64,000 nucleotides of DNA from CAVQZA01 sp963718355 (lineage in GTDB: Bacteria > Actinomycetota > Thermoleophilia > Gaiellales > Gaiellaceae), in assembly GCA_963718355.1 (NCBI GenBank), contig CAVQZA010000010.1, forward strand, positions 186,001 through 250,000. Direction: 5' to 3'. The position numbers and the translations under genes were made by a program. Below the pieces are notes generated by a model. That model searched no databases. It saw nothing but the letters and a program-made list of their open reading frames with translations, and was not told where the DNA came from. Shown here in pieces: positions 1 through 7,281 of the stretch. The stretch's first letter is position 1; the number at the start of each line of letters is the position of its first letter.

Positions 1-603
1 GTGCTCGTGGCGATCTACGTCTCGGAGTTCTCGAGCGCGAGCTCCGCGCGCGTGATCAGGATCACACTCGACATCCTGAACGGAGTGCCCGCGATCGTGA
101 TCGGCATCTTCGTTTTCGGGCTGCTCGTCGTCGGGCACGGCCAGAGCGGCATCTACGGCTCGTTCGCCCTCGCGATCATGATGATCCCGATGATCTCGCG
201 CGCGACCACGGAGGTGCTCGCGCTCGTGCCTCGCTCGCTGCGCGAGGCCAGCCTCGGCCTCGGTGTCAGCCGCTGGCGCACCGTTGTCTCCATCGTCCTG
301 CCGGCCGCGGTCGGCGGCATCATCACGGGCACGATCCTCGCCGTGGCGCGCATCGCGGGTGAGACCGCGCCGCTCCTCTTCACCTCGTCGATCGCCGCCA
401 ACACCGTGAGCTGGAACGCAAGCCAGCCCCTCAACTCCCTGCCGCTGACGATCTACCAGTACTCGGAGTCGCCGAGCCCGCAGGATCACGAGCAGGCCTG
501 GGCCGCCGCCCTCCTGCTGATGCTGTTCGTCCTGATCCTGAGCGTCACGGCCCGCTCGCTGTTCGCGTGGCGCCAGCGCCGCACGGGCGCGACCGGCGGC
601 TAG
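1..603 (+). CDS. pstA: Phosphate ABC transporter permease PstA (5' truncated by window)
   Basis: This is the C-terminal 200 residues of a PstA-type inner-membrane permease, one of the two membrane subunits of the high-affinity phosphate importer PstSCAB. Hydrophobic segments alternate with short loops. The cytoplasmic EAA loop that docks on the ATPase is visible around residues 81-102 (EASLGLGVSRWRT, then an LP pair). The family is usually near 280 residues, so about 80 N-terminal residues lie left of the window; the GTG at base 1 is only the first in-frame codon. The next gene on this strand is not pstB but a GNAT gene that opens the accessory array. Identity is secure because pstB and phoU lie about 7.4 kb downstream. 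Confidence 0.9.
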   Translation: MLVAIYVSEFSSASSARVIRITLDILNGVPAIVIGIFVFGLLVVGHGQSGIYGSFALAIMMIPMISRATTEVLALVPRSLREASLGLGVSRWRTVVSIVLPAAVGGIITGTILAVARIAGETAPLLFTSSIAANTVSWNASQPLNSLPLTIYQYSESPSPQDHEQAWAAALLLMLFVLILSVTARSLFAWRQRRTGATGG

Positions 604-658
604 CCGCCACTTCGACGACTGTCGGATTCCCGACGACGAGCCGCACCGGGGGCGGCCT

Positions 659-1219
659 ATGATCGGCTCTGTGGGCCTCCGACTTGAGACGGCCCGCCTG
701 GTCATTCGCACCTTCGACCATGGCGACGCCGACGCGTGGATCGCGATGTTGAGCGACCCGGAGGTACGCCGGTTCCTTCCGCTCGGACCGGTCGCTACGA
801 CGGAGACGTTTGAGCGCGCGCTGGAGTCGCGGCACACGATGGAGCGCGAGATCAGCTACGCGATGTGGGCCGCGGAAGAGCGGACGACAGGCAGGTTCAT
901 CGGACAATGCGGCCTTCGTCCGGCAAACTCGATGGACGAGAACGCGGGGTCGGAGACCGACCTCGGATACCACTTCGCGCGAGCCTCCTGGAACAGGGGG
1001 TTTGCTACAGAGGCGGCAGTCGCAGTGCTCGCGCACGGTCTCGGGACGCTCGGTCTCGACAGCATCATGGCTGTCGCCGCGCCCGAAAACATCGGTTCGT
1101 GGCGGGTCATGGAGAAGGCGGGAATGCGCTATGAGGGTCGCGCCGAGTACTACGGGACGAAGGGCCTGAAGAAGTACGTCGCCGAGCGGGAATGGTGGAG
1201 CTTGCCATTCGTCCCGTGA
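659..1219 (+). CDS. GNAT-family N-acetyltransferase (RimJ/RimL type)
   Basis: The 186-residue protein has the RimJ/RimL-like start LRLETARLVIRTF, a middle strand (GQCGLRP), and the acetyl-CoA binding region FARASWNRGFATEA followed by NIGSWRVMEKAGM, which are hallmarks of the acetyltransf_3 branch of GNAT enzymes. These transfer acetyl from acetyl-CoA to amines (ribosomal protein N-termini, amino acids, drugs). The substrate cannot be read from sequence. It is the first unit of the accessory array, 55 bp after pstA. A GTG at 671 is an alternative start that leaves the domain intact. Such small enzymes are common cargo of mobile gene cassettes. Confidence 0.85.
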   Translation: MIGSVGLRLETARLVIRTFDHGDADAWIAMLSDPEVRRFLPLGPVATTETFERALESRHTMEREISYAMWAAEERTTGRFIGQCGLRPANSMDENAGSETDLGYHFARASWNRGFATEAAVAVLAHGLGTLGLDSIMAVAAPENIGSWRVMEKAGMRYEGRAEYYGTKGLKKYVAEREWWSLPFVP

Positions 1220-1286
1220 GCCGCGTCCGTGTTCAGATGCACCCGCGGCTCGAGCCGGCCGCTAGCCCGTAGGGGGACGACCGTTG

Positions 1287-1316
1287 CCCCTTCCCCAGTG
1301 TTCAGGAATGCCCCAG
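1287..1316 (+). repeat. Array repeat, copy 1
   Basis: Carries the core CCCCAGTGTTCAGGAATG at 1293-1310. It lies between the GNAT stop and the DsrE-like stop, in the same orientation as all other copies. A very weak second match (GTGTTCAGATGC, about 1228-1240) sits between it and the GNAT stop. Confidence 0.85.
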
Positions 1317-1344
1317 AACACGAAGCGCGAGGCACGTTCGTCGG

Positions 1345-1707
1345 CTAGTAGCTGAAGACTGTCGTGTCGTCGCCGGCCCACTCCCACATCGGCGTCGCGC
1401 CTGCGACTTTCACGTTGCCGACCTTCTCGTCATCCGTGAGCCCCCGGGCATTGAGGCAGATCGGGCAGAGCCAGAGCTCCCCGCCACCGTCGGTGAACTG
1501 CTGGAACAGTCGCTCCAGCGGCGGGCAGCCGTCGCAAGCCTCGCCTTTCGCCTCACCCGGCAGCGCAAGACGCACTGCGTCCTTCGTGGCCCAGATGACG
1601 ACGGACTTGCCTTGGTCGAGCGCAGCGGTCGCGACGAGAAACGCGACCGTCACCCGCTCCGCGTCCTCCATTCCGGTCGCGAGATTGACGAGCACCTTTC
1701 CGGCCAC
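1345..1707 (-). CDS. DsrE/DsrF-like protein with two CxxC pairs
   Basis: A 120-residue protein with the DsrE/F-like fold signature: an N-terminal strand (KVLVNLATG), a helix, the strand KSVVIWATKDAV, then the pattern PPLERLFQQFTDGGGELWLCPIC. DsrE-like proteins take part in persulfide handling or related small redox roles in the cytoplasm; the exact role here is unknown. Cysteines 58/61 and 81/84 form two CxxC pairs that could bind a metal or act in thiol chemistry. The gene is alone in its unit, flanked by array repeats at 1287-1316 and 1813-1831. Start codon is ATG at 1707, with AGGAG-like sequence just upstream on the minus strand. Confidence 0.7.
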   Translation of the reverse strand: MAGKVLVNLATGMEDAERVTVAFLVATAALDQGKSVVIWATKDAVRLALPGEAKGEACDGCPPLERLFQQFTDGGGELWLCPICLNARGLTDDEKVGNVKVAGATPMWEWAGDDTTVFSY

Positions 1708-1812
1708 GCAGGCTCCTTTCTTCGGCGACTAAAGACGATAAAAACCTAATTGACAACCGCAAACCTACAACGCAGACGCGCCGACGCGGAGCACCTGGCA
1801 ACGGGACTTCGG

Positions 1813-1831
1813 CCTGCCCCCAGCGTTCAGC
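1813..1831 (+). repeat. Array repeat, degenerate copy
   Basis: Reads CCTGCCCCCAGCGTTCAG, matching the left two thirds of the consensus with one base change and one insertion; the GGAATGT end is lost. It lies just downstream of the broken GyrI-like fragment, where an intact copy would be expected. Confidence 0.5.
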
Positions 1832-2026
1832 TGACGATCTTGATCTTGTCCGATCGGTTCGGCCCCCGCCTGCTCGATCCAACCGCGCATTTCCTCGAGG
1901 TTGATCGCGCACCCGCAGCATTCCCCGGAACGGGGTGACGACCCTGATGCCGACGTACGGCAACTCGGGCCGCTCCTCGACTCTGGCCGACTGTACGATC
2001 TCCACGACGCGAAAGTCTACGACCAC
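1832..2026 (-). pseudogene. GyrI-like/effector-binding domain remnant (frameshifted)
   Basis: Reading the minus strand from a GTG at 2026 gives a peptide with the pattern VEERPELPYVGIRVVTPFRGM, which resembles the start of GyrI-like small-molecule-binding proteins. After about residue 37 that frame becomes arginine-rich noise, while a neighbouring frame continues plausibly as INLEEMRGWIEQAGAEP. One frameshift would join the two. No full-length GyrI-like domain (usually ~150 residues) can be rebuilt, so this looks like a decayed gene. It occupies its own unit between two array repeats. The assignment is by eye and moderate at best. Confidence 0.4.
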
Positions 2027-2090
2027 ACCTCGTTAGATCCGGGGCCGGAAATCATCGCTTAAGGACGCACCGCTACTGAGACAACCGCGT

Positions 2091-2118
2091 CGCCTGCCCC
2101 AGTGTTCAGGAATGTCCT
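2091..2118 (+). repeat. Array repeat, copy 2
   Basis: Near-perfect copy: CGCCTG, then the core CCCCAGTGTTCAGGAATGT. It ends 4 bp before the stop of the minus-strand methyltransferase. Confidence 0.9.
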
Positions 2119-2121
2119 GAG

Positions 2122-2850
2122 CTATACCGGGCGCCGGGCGAGGAACACGAACTCGCGCCAGGGACGGTCGGGCGCGCTTCGGATCCCGTCCACGACGTAG
2201 CCGTGCGACTCGAGAGAGGCTTGGATTTCTTCACGCTCACGGAACCGGAGTGTCGAGTTGGACGTCAACACCGCCCCGTCCGAGGCGAAGATCCACGTCC
2301 ACCGGAAGCTGACGAGTGGCCCGCTCACACGAGTCAATTCGACCCAGCTCTCGACTAGGCCGACATCGTCAATCTCGGTCAGCCGGTAGGACTCGGCCCG
2401 ATTCCACCGCTGCCACGCTCTGTCGGTTGGGTCACGTGTTTCGAAAACGAGGTATCCGCCGGGGCGCAGGGCGGCGTGCACACCGCGCAGCGTTCGGCCC
2501 CAGTCCGCATCGTCAACGATCGCTTGAGCAACGTTACCGGTCATCGTGGTGAGGTCGACCTGCATCGGCGGTAGTGCCGTCGTGTCGCCGTGGATCCAGC
2601 GCACGCGGTCAGCGCCGTGCTTGGCGCGAGCCACGTCGAGTGAGCCACTCGCCGGGTCGACGCCCGTAACGTCGAGGCCACGGTCAGCCAGCATCAGCGC
2701 GAACGTGCCCGTCCCGCACCCGACGTCGAGGACACTGTGAGCGCCGACCTCGTCGGCGATCCCGACGTAGGCATCGAGGTCCGTTCGGTCAGGGTCTAGC
2801 GCGTCGTAGATCGCCGTCAATCGAGGGTGCTCGAAGATGTCATCGACCAT
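2122..2850 (-). CDS. Class I SAM-dependent methyltransferase
   Basis: A 242-residue protein with a Rossmann methyltransferase core. Motif I is at residues 40-50 (VLDVGCGTGTF), the acidic end of strand 2 follows (VTGVDPA), and the later pattern LRPGGYLVFETRD marks motif III. It should transfer a methyl group from S-adenosylmethionine to an unknown small molecule in the cytoplasm. Close resemblance is to the Methyltransf_25/11 group, which says little about substrate. It fills one array unit alone, with repeats on both sides, and its base composition is visibly less GC-rich than the flanking chromosome. Confidence 0.85.
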   Translation of the reverse strand: MVDDIFEHPRLTAIYDALDPDRTDLDAYVGIADEVGAHSVLDVGCGTGTFALMLADRGLDVTGVDPASGSLDVARAKHGADRVRWIHGDTTALPPMQVDLTTMTGNVAQAIVDDADWGRTLRGVHAALRPGGYLVFETRDPTDRAWQRWNRAESYRLTEIDDVGLVESWVELTRVSGPLVSFRWTWIFASDGAVLTSNSTLRFREREEIQASLESHGYVVDGIRSAPDRPWREFVFLARRPV

Positions 2851-2910
2851 CTCTCGAGCATAAGACGAGTTGAGGCGATGGTTGAGCCCACCCGGGTCTC
2901 GGGTCCCTCG

Positions 2911-2937
2911 TCTGCCCGAGTGTTCCGGAGTGTTCCC
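2911..2937 (+). repeat. Array repeat, copy 3 (diverged)
   Basis: Reads TCTGCCCGAGTGTTCCGG and then AGTGTTCCC, with three differences from the consensus. It lies between the methyltransferase start and the PEGA-like gene stop. Confidence 0.8.
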
Positions 2938-2967
2938 TTTGCGCGCGCTGTGGTTCGCGACGCGCGC

Positions 2968-3273
2968 CTACTCGCGCTTGAGCTTGAGTGCCAGGCTGGG
3001 TACGACGAAGGACAAGAGGAAGAGCAGCACAAACCTCTTTCCCGTACAGCGGAAGGCGACGGTTTCGCCCTCGGCGGCGTCGAAGGTCTCAGTGCCGCTG
3101 GACTTCCGGCCATCACGAACCTGCAGCGTGTGACGCCCAGGCTCGATTGGTAGCTCAACCGTTTCGTTCATCTTGACCGACCCGGCACCCTGACCGTCAA
3201 CAAGAATGTCGTACGGGTGGCGTCGGACTTCGGCTCCGATTGCCTTGTGTGTCAGCTTCAGTGTGGCGGACAC
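2968..3273 (-). CDS. Small PEGA-like protein with C-terminal membrane segment
   Basis: A 101-residue protein. The body (IRRHPYDILVDG-like strand, GSVKMNETVELPIEPGRHTLQV, then an AEGETVAFRC strand) resembles the beta-rich PEGA-like domain common in actinobacterial envelope proteins. It ends in one hydrophobic segment (FVLLFLLSFVVPSLAL) followed by KLKRE, so the domain is probably membrane-anchored by its tail. Function unknown. The start is set at a GTG (3273) because an excellent AGGAGGG Shine-Dalgarno lies 8 bases upstream; a longer reading frame would translate straight through the array repeat and is rejected. It is the only gene in its unit. Confidence 0.65.
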   Translation of the reverse strand: MSATLKLTHKAIGAEVRRHPYDILVDGQGAGSVKMNETVELPIEPGRHTLQVRDGRKSSGTETFDAAEGETVAFRCTGKRFVLLFLLSFVVPSLALKLKRE

Positions 3274-3355
3274 TGTTGATTCCCTCCTGATTCTCGAAGA
3301 CTCTCTGGTTTCGTAGCTGAGGTGATCGAAGCGTATCGCCGAGTTCAAGCGCCCT

Positions 3356-3388
3356 CGCCTGCCCCAGTGTTCGGGAATGTCACCCGAG
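3356..3388 (+). repeat. Array repeat, copy 4
   Basis: CGCCTG followed by CCCCAGTGTTCGGGAATGT, one base off the core consensus. It separates the PEGA-like gene from the nitronate monooxygenase-like gene. Confidence 0.9.
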
Positions 3389-3519
3389 TACCCGTCTGCA
3401 GCGGCTGGGTCGACGCTCTGGGCGTATGGCTTCTCGGCGCGGGGATCACCTACGTTCATGCGCGGCCCCATCGTGGCGTGACATCGAGTTCGTGTATGCG
3501 TTCCGACCGAACGCCTAGT

Positions 3520-4470
3520 TCAACCGAGTGAGTCGGCGATGTTGCGTGTTATCGACTGTGCGGACGCGACTTGGCGTACATGCTCGACAGAGTGGCCGGC
3601 GTACATCGCCATGGCGTCAATGTCGCCTTCGGTCTGGGTGGTGGGCTGCGCGTCGCTGTAGCGCACGATCGGGGTGCCGCGTCGACTGGCGATCACCTCG
3701 CCTTCTCCCGGCCTTGTCCCGGGCTTTGGGCATCCGGCCTGCTCCCAGTCCGTCAGGGTGCGGTTTCGGATGACCCGGTGGGCCGCGTGCGGCCAGCCGA
3801 TGTCGAAGAGGCCCGTCACGTGCGTATCCGAGGCATTGGCTGTGAGGATCCGGGCGAGATACCAGGGATTCACGTCCGCTTCCGACGCCGCGAGAAACGC
3901 GGTGCCGCATGCAACTGCTTGCGCACCTGCGGCGATCGCGTTCCGTGCAGCAACCGCGTCGGCAATTCCTCCAGCCGCGACGATCGGCAACTCAACGGCG
4001 GCGTGGATCATTCGCACGAGCGACAGAAGCGGCCTGCTGCCTTGCACGTGACCTCCTGCTTCGACGCCTTGCGCGATCAGCGCGCTGGCGCCGGCGGCGG
4101 CCGCTGTCTTCGCCTCGTACTCGTTTGCCACCTGCACGAGCACAGTGAGACCGGAATGGCGAGCCCGTCCGATAAGCGCGGCATCGATTCCCCACGAGAA
4201 CGAGACCACGGGAACACCGCGCTCGAGCAAGAGCTCAAGACGCTCGCGCTGATCGAAGGCGAGCACAAGGTTTACGCAGAACGGGTTGACAGTCGCGGAA
4301 ACGATCCGCTCGATTTGACCGCTCAGCTCGGCCAACTCCGTCCACGAAGCAGCGAGGGTGCCAAGTCCGCCGACCGCCGACACCCCGGCGACAAGTTCCC
4401 AGGTCGTCGCAGGTCCAATCGGCGCCTGCATCACCGGCAGATGCCATGGGAATAACGAATCGTCAGCCAA
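3520..4470 (-). CDS. Nitronate monooxygenase-family FMN protein
   Basis: A 316-residue TIM-barrel flavoprotein of the nitronate monooxygenase/2-nitropropane dioxygenase family. Visible are the N-terminal strand LPVMQAPIGP, the motif QGVEAGGH at residues 134-141 containing the family's conserved histidine, and the FMN phosphate-binding pattern AAGGIADA near residues 165-172. Members oxidise nitronates or act as enoyl reductase-like or quinone reductase-like flavoenzymes; substrate is not determined by these motifs. The length matches the family. It is the largest gene of the array and lies alone between repeats 4 and 5. A 130-bp non-coding strip follows its stop. Confidence 0.85.
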   Translation of the reverse strand: MADDSLFPWHLPVMQAPIGPATTWELVAGVSAVGGLGTLAASWTELAELSGQIERIVSATVNPFCVNLVLAFDQRERLELLLERGVPVVSFSWGIDAALIGRARHSGLTVLVQVANEYEAKTAAAAGASALIAQGVEAGGHVQGSRPLLSLVRMIHAAVELPIVAAGGIADAVAARNAIAAGAQAVACGTAFLAASEADVNPWYLARILTANASDTHVTGLFDIGWPHAAHRVIRNRTLTDWEQAGCPKPGTRPGEGEVIASRRGTPIVRYSDAQPTTQTEGDIDAMAMYAGHSVEHVRQVASAQSITRNIADSLG

Positions 4471-4570
4471 GCTCGTCGAGCGTACTATCGCCCGCCTGGG
4501 TGACCGTCACCACGCTTGCGGGATTACAGAGCGTTCGCGGCGTACCGGCTTCCTGGAAGTGACGCGCTGC

Positions 4571-4600
4571 TCGCCTGCCCCAGTGTTCGGGAATGTCCCC
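4571..4600 (+). repeat. Array repeat, copy 5
   Basis: TCGCCTG followed by CCCCAGTGTTCGGGAATGT and CCCC. It shares the same A-to-G variant as copy 4, suggesting recent duplication or exchange between them. Confidence 0.9.
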
Positions 4601-4617
4601 TGACTGATCGCGGCGGT

Positions 4618-4986
4618 CTAGCTGGGGTGCCGAGGCCGGAACCCCGAGCAGAGTAGGTCCGCATGCGCGATTCGATCCGCGTTCACCAAGCAGAAGAGGT
4701 GCTGCTCGACGAGGTAGGGCTCGCCTTCCTCGACTCCTCGGAAACGGTATGAGATATGGATTCTGTCTTCGACTTGGTCTGTCGTCGCGGCGACGAGGCT
4801 GAGTTCTGTTGAGTCTTTGAACCATCCCGCGATCAGCGAGGCCGCCTCGTCCGAGCCCGAACGCTCTCTCAGACCCGGAGGGGTGAGGCCGCGGAAATCA
4901 GCATCGGGCGTGAAGCATGCGGCGATTGCACTTGCGTCCTGTGCTGCGATGGCGGCGATCAGCCGATTCCCCAGCGACGTTTCCAC
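4618..4986 (-). CDS. SnoaL/NTF2-like domain protein
   Basis: A 122-residue single-domain protein with the NTF2-like pattern: an N-terminal helix pair (NRLIAAIAAQDASAIAACF), the turn TPDADFRG, a helix with ELSLVA, then strands ending YLVEQHLFCLV. This cone-shaped fold serves as enzyme (polyketide cyclase, isomerase, dehydratase) or ligand-binding domain. Nothing here identifies a ligand. It is likely cytoplasmic, with no signal sequence. It lies alone between repeats 5 and 6. Stand-alone NTF2-like proteins are frequent among integron cassette proteins, which fits the array's cargo profile. Confidence 0.75.
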   Translation of the reverse strand: METSLGNRLIAAIAAQDASAIAACFTPDADFRGLTPPGLRERSGSDEAASLIAGWFKDSTELSLVAATTDQVEDRIHISYRFRGVEEGEPYLVEQHLFCLVNADRIAHADLLCSGFRPRHPS

Positions 4987-5032
4987 GGACCGAAGCCTAC
5001 GCGAGAGTCGCGCCCACTATGACGCGATCGAC

Positions 5033-5052
5033 CTCTCAGTGTTCAGCAATGA
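5033..5052 (+). repeat. Array repeat, copy 6 (degenerate)
   Basis: Keeps CTCAGTGTTCAGCAATG, the central part of the consensus with one change, but has lost the CCTGCCCC side. It separates the divergent NTF2-like and RibD-like genes. A GC-rich hairpin (CGCGGG at 5089-5094 pairing with CCCGCG at 5102-5107) follows it. Confidence 0.65.
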
Positions 5053-5202
5053 CGCTTGAGCCACGGTGCCAGCTGCTAGCCGTTGACGCGCGGGTCGCAG
5101 TCCCGCGACTATCTGTTCCGTGCCGACGGCGCCACCGCCAGGGCTTCCGTCACCTCTGCGACTCTGGCTGGCTGGCGAGATGACAAGCGAGAAGGAGATG
5201 AA

Positions 5203-5751
5203 ATGGGAGCGATCCGGGTGCACGAGTTCATGAGCCTCGACGGTGTGATCGACGCGCCCACGTGGACCTTCGACTACGGCTTCGACCCGAAGATGGGCGA
5301 GGCAATCGGCGCCGCGGTGGAGGGCTGCCGAGGCATCCTGCTCGGTCGAACGACCTACGAGATGTTCGAACCCGCCTGGTCGCAGCGAACAGTCGAGGAC
5401 GATCCAGGCGCGCCGTTCTTCAACGACACCACCAAGTACGTCGTCTCCGGAACGCTCACGACCGCGACGTGGAGGAACACACAGGTCCTCGGGCCGTACG
5501 ACCCCGACGCGATCCGCCGCCTGAAGGACGAAGTCGACGGCGACCTCTACGTCAGCGGGAGCGGCACGCTCGTCCGTGGCATGATCGCCGACGGCCTCGT
5601 CGATGAGTTGCATCTGTTCGTCTTCCCGCTAACCCGCGCGACCGGGCCACGTCTCTTCTCCGAGGAAGCCGCACCACACAAGCTGTCGCTCCTGGCCAGC
5701 GCCTCGTACGACAATGGCGTCGTCTACCTCTCCTACCGACCGCAGCCATGA
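5203..5751 (+). CDS. RibD C-terminal/dihydrofolate reductase-like protein
   Basis: A 182-residue protein of the RibD_C/DHFR-like family. Signature parts are the first strand and helix IRVHEFMSLDGVIDAP, the cofactor-type stretch GILLGRTTYEMF, KYVVSGTL, and the late motif LYVSGSGTLVRGMIADGLVDELHLF. Stand-alone members are NAD(P)H-binding reductases of mostly unknown substrate, distinct from the riboflavin enzyme RibD, which carries an added deaminase domain absent here. ATG at 5203 is chosen because GAAGGAGA lies just upstream; a longer frame from 5083 lacks homology. It is the only gene of its unit and the array repeat follows its stop by about 24 bp. Confidence 0.8.
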   Translation: MGAIRVHEFMSLDGVIDAPTWTFDYGFDPKMGEAIGAAVEGCRGILLGRTTYEMFEPAWSQRTVEDDPGAPFFNDTTKYVVSGTLTTATWRNTQVLGPYDPDAIRRLKDEVDGDLYVSGSGTLVRGMIADGLVDELHLFVFPLTRATGPRLFSEEAAPHKLSLLASASYDNGVVYLSYRPQP

Positions 5752-5774
5752 AGCAGCAGCTGGCGACATAACGG

Positions 5775-5806
5775 TCTGCTGCCCCAGTGTTCAGGAATGT
5801 TCCCCG
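5775..5806 (+). repeat. Array repeat, copy 7
   Basis: TCTGCTGCCCCAGTG then TTCAGGAATGTTCCCC: a full-length copy with the TTCCCC right end, placed 24 bp after the RibD-like stop. Confidence 0.9.
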
Positions 5807-5886
5807 AGCCGTGTGCCTCGGTGAGCTTGTGCGCTTGGCAGCAATCTGCTTTTCTCGAGAGCCAATCGCATACAGGGGAGGACGCA

Positions 5887-6276
5887 ATGACTCTTCGCCT
5901 CTTCCTGCTGACCGGGTTCGTCGCGATCTGTGCCGCGCTCGCGGCGCAGGCAGCAGTTCCGGCTACGGCAGGCCCGCTCTGTCCGACGACGTTCAGCGGT
6001 CCGAACTGGAAGAACTCTCTGGCGGGTGTGTCCGGGAAGACCTACGAGGTGAGTACGATCGGGACGGCCTTTACCTGCAAGGCTGCGACCGGGTACGCGA
6101 AGAAGTTCGTAACCGAGCCGATCAAGGGTGGGAACATGCCGACGGTCCTCAAGGGCGGACCAAAGGGCTACACCTGCAAGGGCTCCGGCGAAGGGCAGAA
6201 ACTCGCGGCAAGAGGCAGCTGCCTGAAGCTGACTGGGGCGGCGCCGTCGGGTTTCGGATGGTCCCCTACCAAGTAG
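5887..6276 (+). CDS. Small secreted cysteine-containing protein, unknown function
   Basis: A 129-residue protein with a clear Sec signal peptide: a basic start, the hydrophobic core LFLLTGFVAICAALAAQAA, and a likely cleavage after AVPATA. The mature part has four cysteines (CPTTF, FTCKA, YTCKG, SCLKL), so two disulfides are possible outside the membrane, and a C-terminal glycine-rich tail. I do not recognise a family. ATG at 5887 follows GGGGAGG and gives the intact signal peptide. It is the only gene between repeats 7 and 8. Confidence 0.65.
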   Translation: MTLRLFLLTGFVAICAALAAQAAVPATAGPLCPTTFSGPNWKNSLAGVSGKTYEVSTIGTAFTCKAATGYAKKFVTEPIKGGNMPTVLKGGPKGYTCKGSGEGQKLAARGSCLKLTGAAPSGFGWSPTK

Positions 6277-6284
6277 CAGCGGCG

Positions 6285-6312
6285 TCGTCTGGGCCAGTGC
6301 TCAGGAATGTCA
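6285..6312 (+). repeat. Array repeat, copy 8
   Basis: TCGTCTGGGCCAGTG then CTCAGGAATGT, with two or three substitutions in the core. It begins 8 bp after the secreted-protein stop and ends about 30 bp before the methyltransferase stop. Confidence 0.85.
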
Positions 6313-6343
6313 TCCGAAGTCTGCTGGTGCATCTCTGACGGGG

Positions 6344-7162
6344 CTACGCCTTTGGTCTCCGAGCTCGCACGTGCGCGGGGCTAAGTGCGCCGGACGAGAG
6401 GGCCGCCACTAGGACCTCCCAGAACTCGATTTCGGCGTGCGCTGCGTCGTCTCCCCAGCGCTCGACGAACTCTCGCCCCATGTCTCCGCGAAGTCGCTCC
6501 AACTCCGCCGCAGCTTCCACGAGATACCACGACCGCCTGTCTTGCGACTCGATGTTGGCGAAGCCCACCCGTTCGACGATTGCCTCGATGTCACGCAGGG
6601 ACGCCATGACGAACCCATGTCCGGCGGCTTCGACGAAGGCGTCGACCTGTGCGGTGAGCTCGTCTGCTTGCCCTCGCAGCCAATCGCTGACAAGCAGGCG
6701 CCCAGCCGGGCGCAGCACCCGGAAGGCCTCCCGGTACAGCGCCTCCTTGTCCCGCACGTGGATTATCGCGTCTTTGCTGAAGACGACATCGAACGTCGCG
6801 TCGTCGAACGGAAGCGGCCCCGAGTCGACAATGTGGTAGCTGATTCGGTCGCCGACGCCCGCAGCCACGGAACGGTCGGTCGCCAAGTCGACGAACTCCT
6901 TCTGGACGTCGACGCCCATCACGGTGGCGGCACCATGGTCACGCACGAGTGCGATATCAACACCGCCCGCACCGCTCCCGATGTCCAGCACCGCACATCC
7001 AGCGATGTCGTGTCCACCCAAAACGCGCGTGACCTCCGCAGGCCCGCCAGGTGACAGGAACCCGTCACCCCAGATCAGCTCTAGCCGACCTGTCTCCTCC
7101 TCGGAGTAACCGGCATCCTTGCCGCCGGCGACAGTGCCGCTTACGGTCTCGTCGTCCTTCAC
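6344..7162 (-). CDS. SAM-dependent methyltransferase, phosphoethanolamine/glycine N-methyltransferase-like
   Basis: A 272-residue class I methyltransferase. The N-terminal YSEEETGRLELIWGDGFLSPGG pattern precedes motif I (VLDIGSGAGGVDIAL), then the acidic motif VMGVDV, and a DVVFSKDAIIHV segment. The N-terminal IWGDGFLSPGG stretch is typical of the phosphoethanolamine or glycine/sarcosine N-methyltransferase group that builds choline or betaine, but a C-terminal tail of about 60 residues is less typical, so the substrate remains a guess. It is a single-gene unit between repeats 8 and 9, unrelated in sequence to the array's other methyltransferase beyond the common fold. Confidence 0.75.
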   Translation of the reverse strand: MKDDETVSGTVAGGKDAGYSEEETGRLELIWGDGFLSPGGPAEVTRVLGGHDIAGCAVLDIGSGAGGVDIALVRDHGAATVMGVDVQKEFVDLATDRSVAAGVGDRISYHIVDSGPLPFDDATFDVVFSKDAIIHVRDKEALYREAFRVLRPAGRLLVSDWLRGQADELTAQVDAFVEAAGHGFVMASLRDIEAIVERVGFANIESQDRRSWYLVEAAAELERLRGDMGREFVERWGDDAAHAEIEFWEVLVAALSSGALSPAHVRARRPKA

Positions 7163-7220
7163 GACCGCCGCAGCCTAAGTTGCATGGAAGCCACAGTCCA
7201 GTACCCAACCAACGAGCCGC

Positions 7221-7250
7221 TCACCTGCGCCAGTGTTCAGGAATGTTCCC
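7221..7250 (+). repeat. Array repeat, copy 9
   Basis: TCACCTGCGCCAGTG then TTCAGGAATGTTCCC, one core mismatch. Last recognisable copy; none is seen between the following lipoprotein gene and pstB. Confidence 0.9.
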
Positions 7251-7281
7251 ATTGAGTGACGTCAGATCAAGGAAGACGATC

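Noticed and set aside
3274..3471. N-terminal extension of the PEGA-like gene upstream of 3273
   Set aside because: It translates straight through array repeat 4 (giving the peptide GDIPEHWGRR), lacks homology, and a strong AGGAGGG site supports the shorter GTG start.
4463..4825. Minus-strand frame crossing repeat 5
   Set aside because: It yields the same repeat-encoded peptide (SGDIPEHWGRR) and overlaps the NTF2-like gene in another frame; it shows only that the repeat happens to be open in that frame.
1287..7250. CRISPR array or classical integron attC array
   Set aside because: Spacers of 0.3-1.2 kb carrying genes exclude CRISPR. The repeats lack RYYYAAC/GTTRRRY core sites and foldable long inverted repeats, and no IntI-like integrase is in view, so a standard integron is not supported.
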